Assembly: GCA_905210855.1 (NCBI GenBank)
Contig: CAJLYL010000038.1
Span: 1 to 14,745 of the forward strand
Length of the DNA stretch: 14,745 nucleotides
Direction of reading: 5' to 3'
Origin: an uncultured Clostridia bacterium
Lineage (GTDB): Bacteria > Bacillota > Clostridia > UMGS1810
The notes beneath the pieces were generated by a model, which did not search any database, was not told where the DNA came from, and saw only the letters and a program-made list of their open reading frames with translations. Positions 13,183 through 14,745 of this stretch are shown here, one piece after another. Every line of letters begins with the position of its first letter. Position 1 is the stretch's first letter. Both the position numbers and the translations under genes were made by a program.

Positions 13183-14538
13183 TCACTCCTCCCCGTCGCT
13201 TTTCGTCATGACCGAAATTGCCTTTGTAACATATCTTGTGCGGCTGTGGACGCTGTCGTGCCAGAACTCCAGATACACTATGAACATGAGCGCAAGCAAA
13301 AATCCGAGAATCAGGAATTTGAACAGCACCGACAGCGAAAACACAGGACTTTTTTCCTGCACAGTGTAGGAGATGTAGCTCTCCGTCTTGTAGTCGAGAT
13401 ATTCGTTGTCGAGCGCGACTATGCGGTCGGATATCTCCTGCATATTGGTTATTATGTCGGCAAGATAGCCGTCCGCCGCGCTCAGCTGCTCCGCGGAGGA
13501 ATCCGCCGCGCCGCGGAGTTTTTCATATATATTGCTGTATTTGTCAATTTTTTTGGACACGGCGGCTGCTTCCATGCCGTCGCTGTATGACCGCTTCGCA
13601 AGGTCGTCTATGCCCGTCTTTGTCCTGCTCATGTAGTAGCTGTTCGACGAATCCACCGACGGCACAAAGGCGATTGCCGCAATCTGCGCGTCATAATCGG
13701 CAAGCACATCCTTGGCAATGTCCGACGCCTGGCTGAGCTTGTCGTGCTCAAGCACATTTTTGCTGATGAGGTAATTGAGCTTGCTCGCGTTTGCGGGGCG
13801 ATCCTTCGATATGTCGTTTTGCACCACATAGGCGTTGAACTTCTCGAGTTTTACGTTCTTAAAATTGCTCAGTTCCTCGCGCAGAGTGCCGAAGTTGAGA
13901 TTGTCCTTAGAGCGGAAGCCTCGGTTTTCCTCGAGGTGCTGGCTGACGAGAGAGAGCATCTGCTCCGATTTGTCGGACAGCACGGTGTATATCTCGGAGT
14001 AATCGTAGTCCGAAAAATCTATCTCCTCCGGCTTGTATTCCAGCGCGCTGTTGTTCTCGGCGTGCTTTGCATAGAAGTTTTTGCGGTAGGTCTCGGCGAG
14101 CGAATTCAAAAACTCGCAGGTCTCGTTTTTGCGCAGCTTGTTCGCTTGAGAATAGTATACGTAAAACGTGGTCGGCACATATGTGCCCTCCATGCCGCTC
14201 CTGATGTCGGAAACCACCTCGTCCATAGCGTTCTGCGAAAATTTGGTGGTGATAAACAGGCGCTTTTTGATAGCCGTTGCCGATTCCTTTTCCATCTTCA
14301 GTCCGGCTTTTGCCTCGTTGATGATGTCGTCCGTAGCCATCTCGGATATGTTGAATCTGCTCCCGTCCGGATTCAGCCCCTGCTCCGCGCCCGAATAATT
14401 GAGCGTGAGCTTCATTGACTTCACGTTGGAGAGTATGAAAAAGTGATACATCTCCCCAAACAGAAGAAATACGGCAAGGACGATTGCCATAAACACAAGA
14501 TATTTTTTCTTAATTAATCTGCTAAGCGTTATAAGCAT
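13183..14538 (-). CDS. Wzz-like chain-length/polysaccharide co-polymerase membrane protein (first of pair)
   Basis: The 451-residue protein has membrane segments at about 13-36 and 401-425, a long, mostly helical external region, and a 25-residue cytoplasmic tail without kinase or tyrosine cluster. NYSGAEQGLNPDGSRFNISE (47-66) is the N-terminal signature of clostridial Wzz-like proteins and is shared in part with the following gene (DGS-x-F-x-x-SE). The expected role is control of polymer length or assembly, with the Wzy polymerase not in view. The start is fixed by AAAGGAG 8 bases before the ATG. It is the first gene of the cluster inside the window. About 207 bp of repeat-rich DNA lie upstream and no convincing promoter is visible there, so transcription may come from beyond the window. 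Confidence 0.85.
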   Translation of the reverse strand: MLITLSRLIKKKYLVFMAIVLAVFLLFGEMYHFFILSNVKSMKLTLNYSGAEQGLNPDGSRFNISEMATDDIINEAKAGLKMEKESATAIKKRLFITTKFSQNAMDEVVSDIRSGMEGTYVPTTFYVYYSQANKLRKNETCEFLNSLAETYRKNFYAKHAENNSALEYKPEEIDFSDYDYSEIYTVLSDKSEQMLSLVSQHLEENRGFRSKDNLNFGTLREELSNFKNVKLEKFNAYVVQNDISKDRPANASKLNYLISKNVLEHDKLSQASDIAKDVLADYDAQIAAIAFVPSVDSSNSYYMSRTKTGIDDLAKRSYSDGMEAAAVSKKIDKYSNIYEKLRGAADSSAEQLSAADGYLADIITNMQEISDRIVALDNEYLDYKTESYISYTVQEKSPVFSLSVLFKFLILGFLLALMFIVYLEFWHDSVHSRTRYVTKAISVMTKSDGEE

Positions 14539-14559
14539 TGGTTAATCTCCTTTTGTATA

Positions 14560-14639
14560 GTAGGGCAGGATTCTGCTCCGCCCGTTTTAGGGAATTGCGG
14601 AATTCACATAACACGGGCAGAGCAGAGCCCTGCCCCTAC
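14560..14639. repeat. Inverted repeat with GGGCAGAGCAG-type arms upstream of the first Wzz-like gene
   Basis: The left arm (14560-14584, starting GTAGGGCAGGATTCTGCTCC) is a near-complement of the right arm (14614-14639, ending GAGCCCTGCCCCTAC), with a few substitutions and one indel around a 29-base loop. From memory, repeats of the form GTAGGGGC...GCCCG are common in intergenic DNA of Clostridia. It lies only 21 bp upstream of the ATG and overlaps nothing coding, so it would form a strong hairpin in the leader of the transcript. Confidence 0.7.
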
Positions 14640-14649
14640 CGCACGGCGC

Positions 14650-14745
14650 GGATTCTTCCGCAAGGCGAGGGGCATATGTTGTGTGTCGGCGAGCGCCATA
14701 GCGGCTAAGTGCCGAGCAGATACACAACATATGTCACGAGCCGAA
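14650..14745. repeat. Palindromic element A3 (runs to the window edge)
   Basis: The left flank GGATTCTTCCGCAAGGCGAG (14650-14669) is followed by the arm CATATGTTGTGTGTC (14673-14687) and its partner GATACACAACATATG (14719-14733), 15 positions with one G-T mismatch. The core (14688-14718) is shorter than in A1 and A2 but keeps GGCGAG, CCATAGCG and GCCGAGCA. The right flank is TCACGAGCCGAA. The element may continue past the window. Confidence 0.85.

Noticed and set aside
4042..14745. CRISPR array
   Set aside because: The repeats are palindromic, far apart, of variable length and lack regular unique spacers; no cas gene is present.

Overview
The window looks like a gut-associated member of the Clostridia (Bacillota). 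The evidence is strong Shine-Dalgarno sites of the AGGAGG type, a bile salt hydrolase, Gram-positive style surface-polymer genes (a TagF/TagB-like polyol-phosphate transferase and Wzz-like membrane proteins without a fused kinase), and short palindromic repeats of a type I recall from clostridial genomes. Species cannot be named from the sequence.

Left edge (1-926, plus strand). An AT-rich accessory patch holds the last residues of an IS4-type transposase, then a toxin-first RelE/HigB-HigA type II toxin-antitoxin operon. Its promoter (TTGACA-17 bp-TATAAT) carries one 15-bp operator exactly between the -35 and -10 boxes and a second identical operator just downstream of the expected transcription start.

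Middle left (937-2238, minus strand). A 73-residue protein of unknown function and a choloylglycine hydrolase (bile salt hydrolase) with its catalytic residues in place, each with its own good ribosome-binding site.

Main body (2479-14538, all minus strand). A surface polysaccharide/teichoic-acid-like cluster, read from right to left: two Wzz-like proteins, a GT-B glycosyltransferase, a GT4 glycosyltransferase, a UDP-sugar 6-dehydrogenase of the TviB/WbpO type, a CDP-polyol phosphotransferase-like protein, two paralogous GT2 glycosyltransferases and a Wzx-type flippase. Genes are 4-17 bp apart except where repeats sit between them. The inferred product is a polymer or glycan containing a uronic or amino-uronic acid and probably a polyol-phosphate, built on a lipid carrier in the cytoplasm and flipped by Wzx. 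No initiating phosphoglycosyltransferase, Wzy polymerase or regulatory kinase/phosphatase is in view, so the cluster probably continues to the right of the window.

The least ordinary feature is a set of six palindromic elements in the polysaccharide gene spacers (4042-4123, 5275-5360, 5381-5422, 10353-10450, 10539-10637, 14650-14745). They share flanking and core sequence, but their stems come in two quite different sequences, and all six point the same way. One forms an 18-bp perfect hairpin whose arm encodes the C-terminus of a glycosyltransferase and whose loop holds that gene's stop codon.
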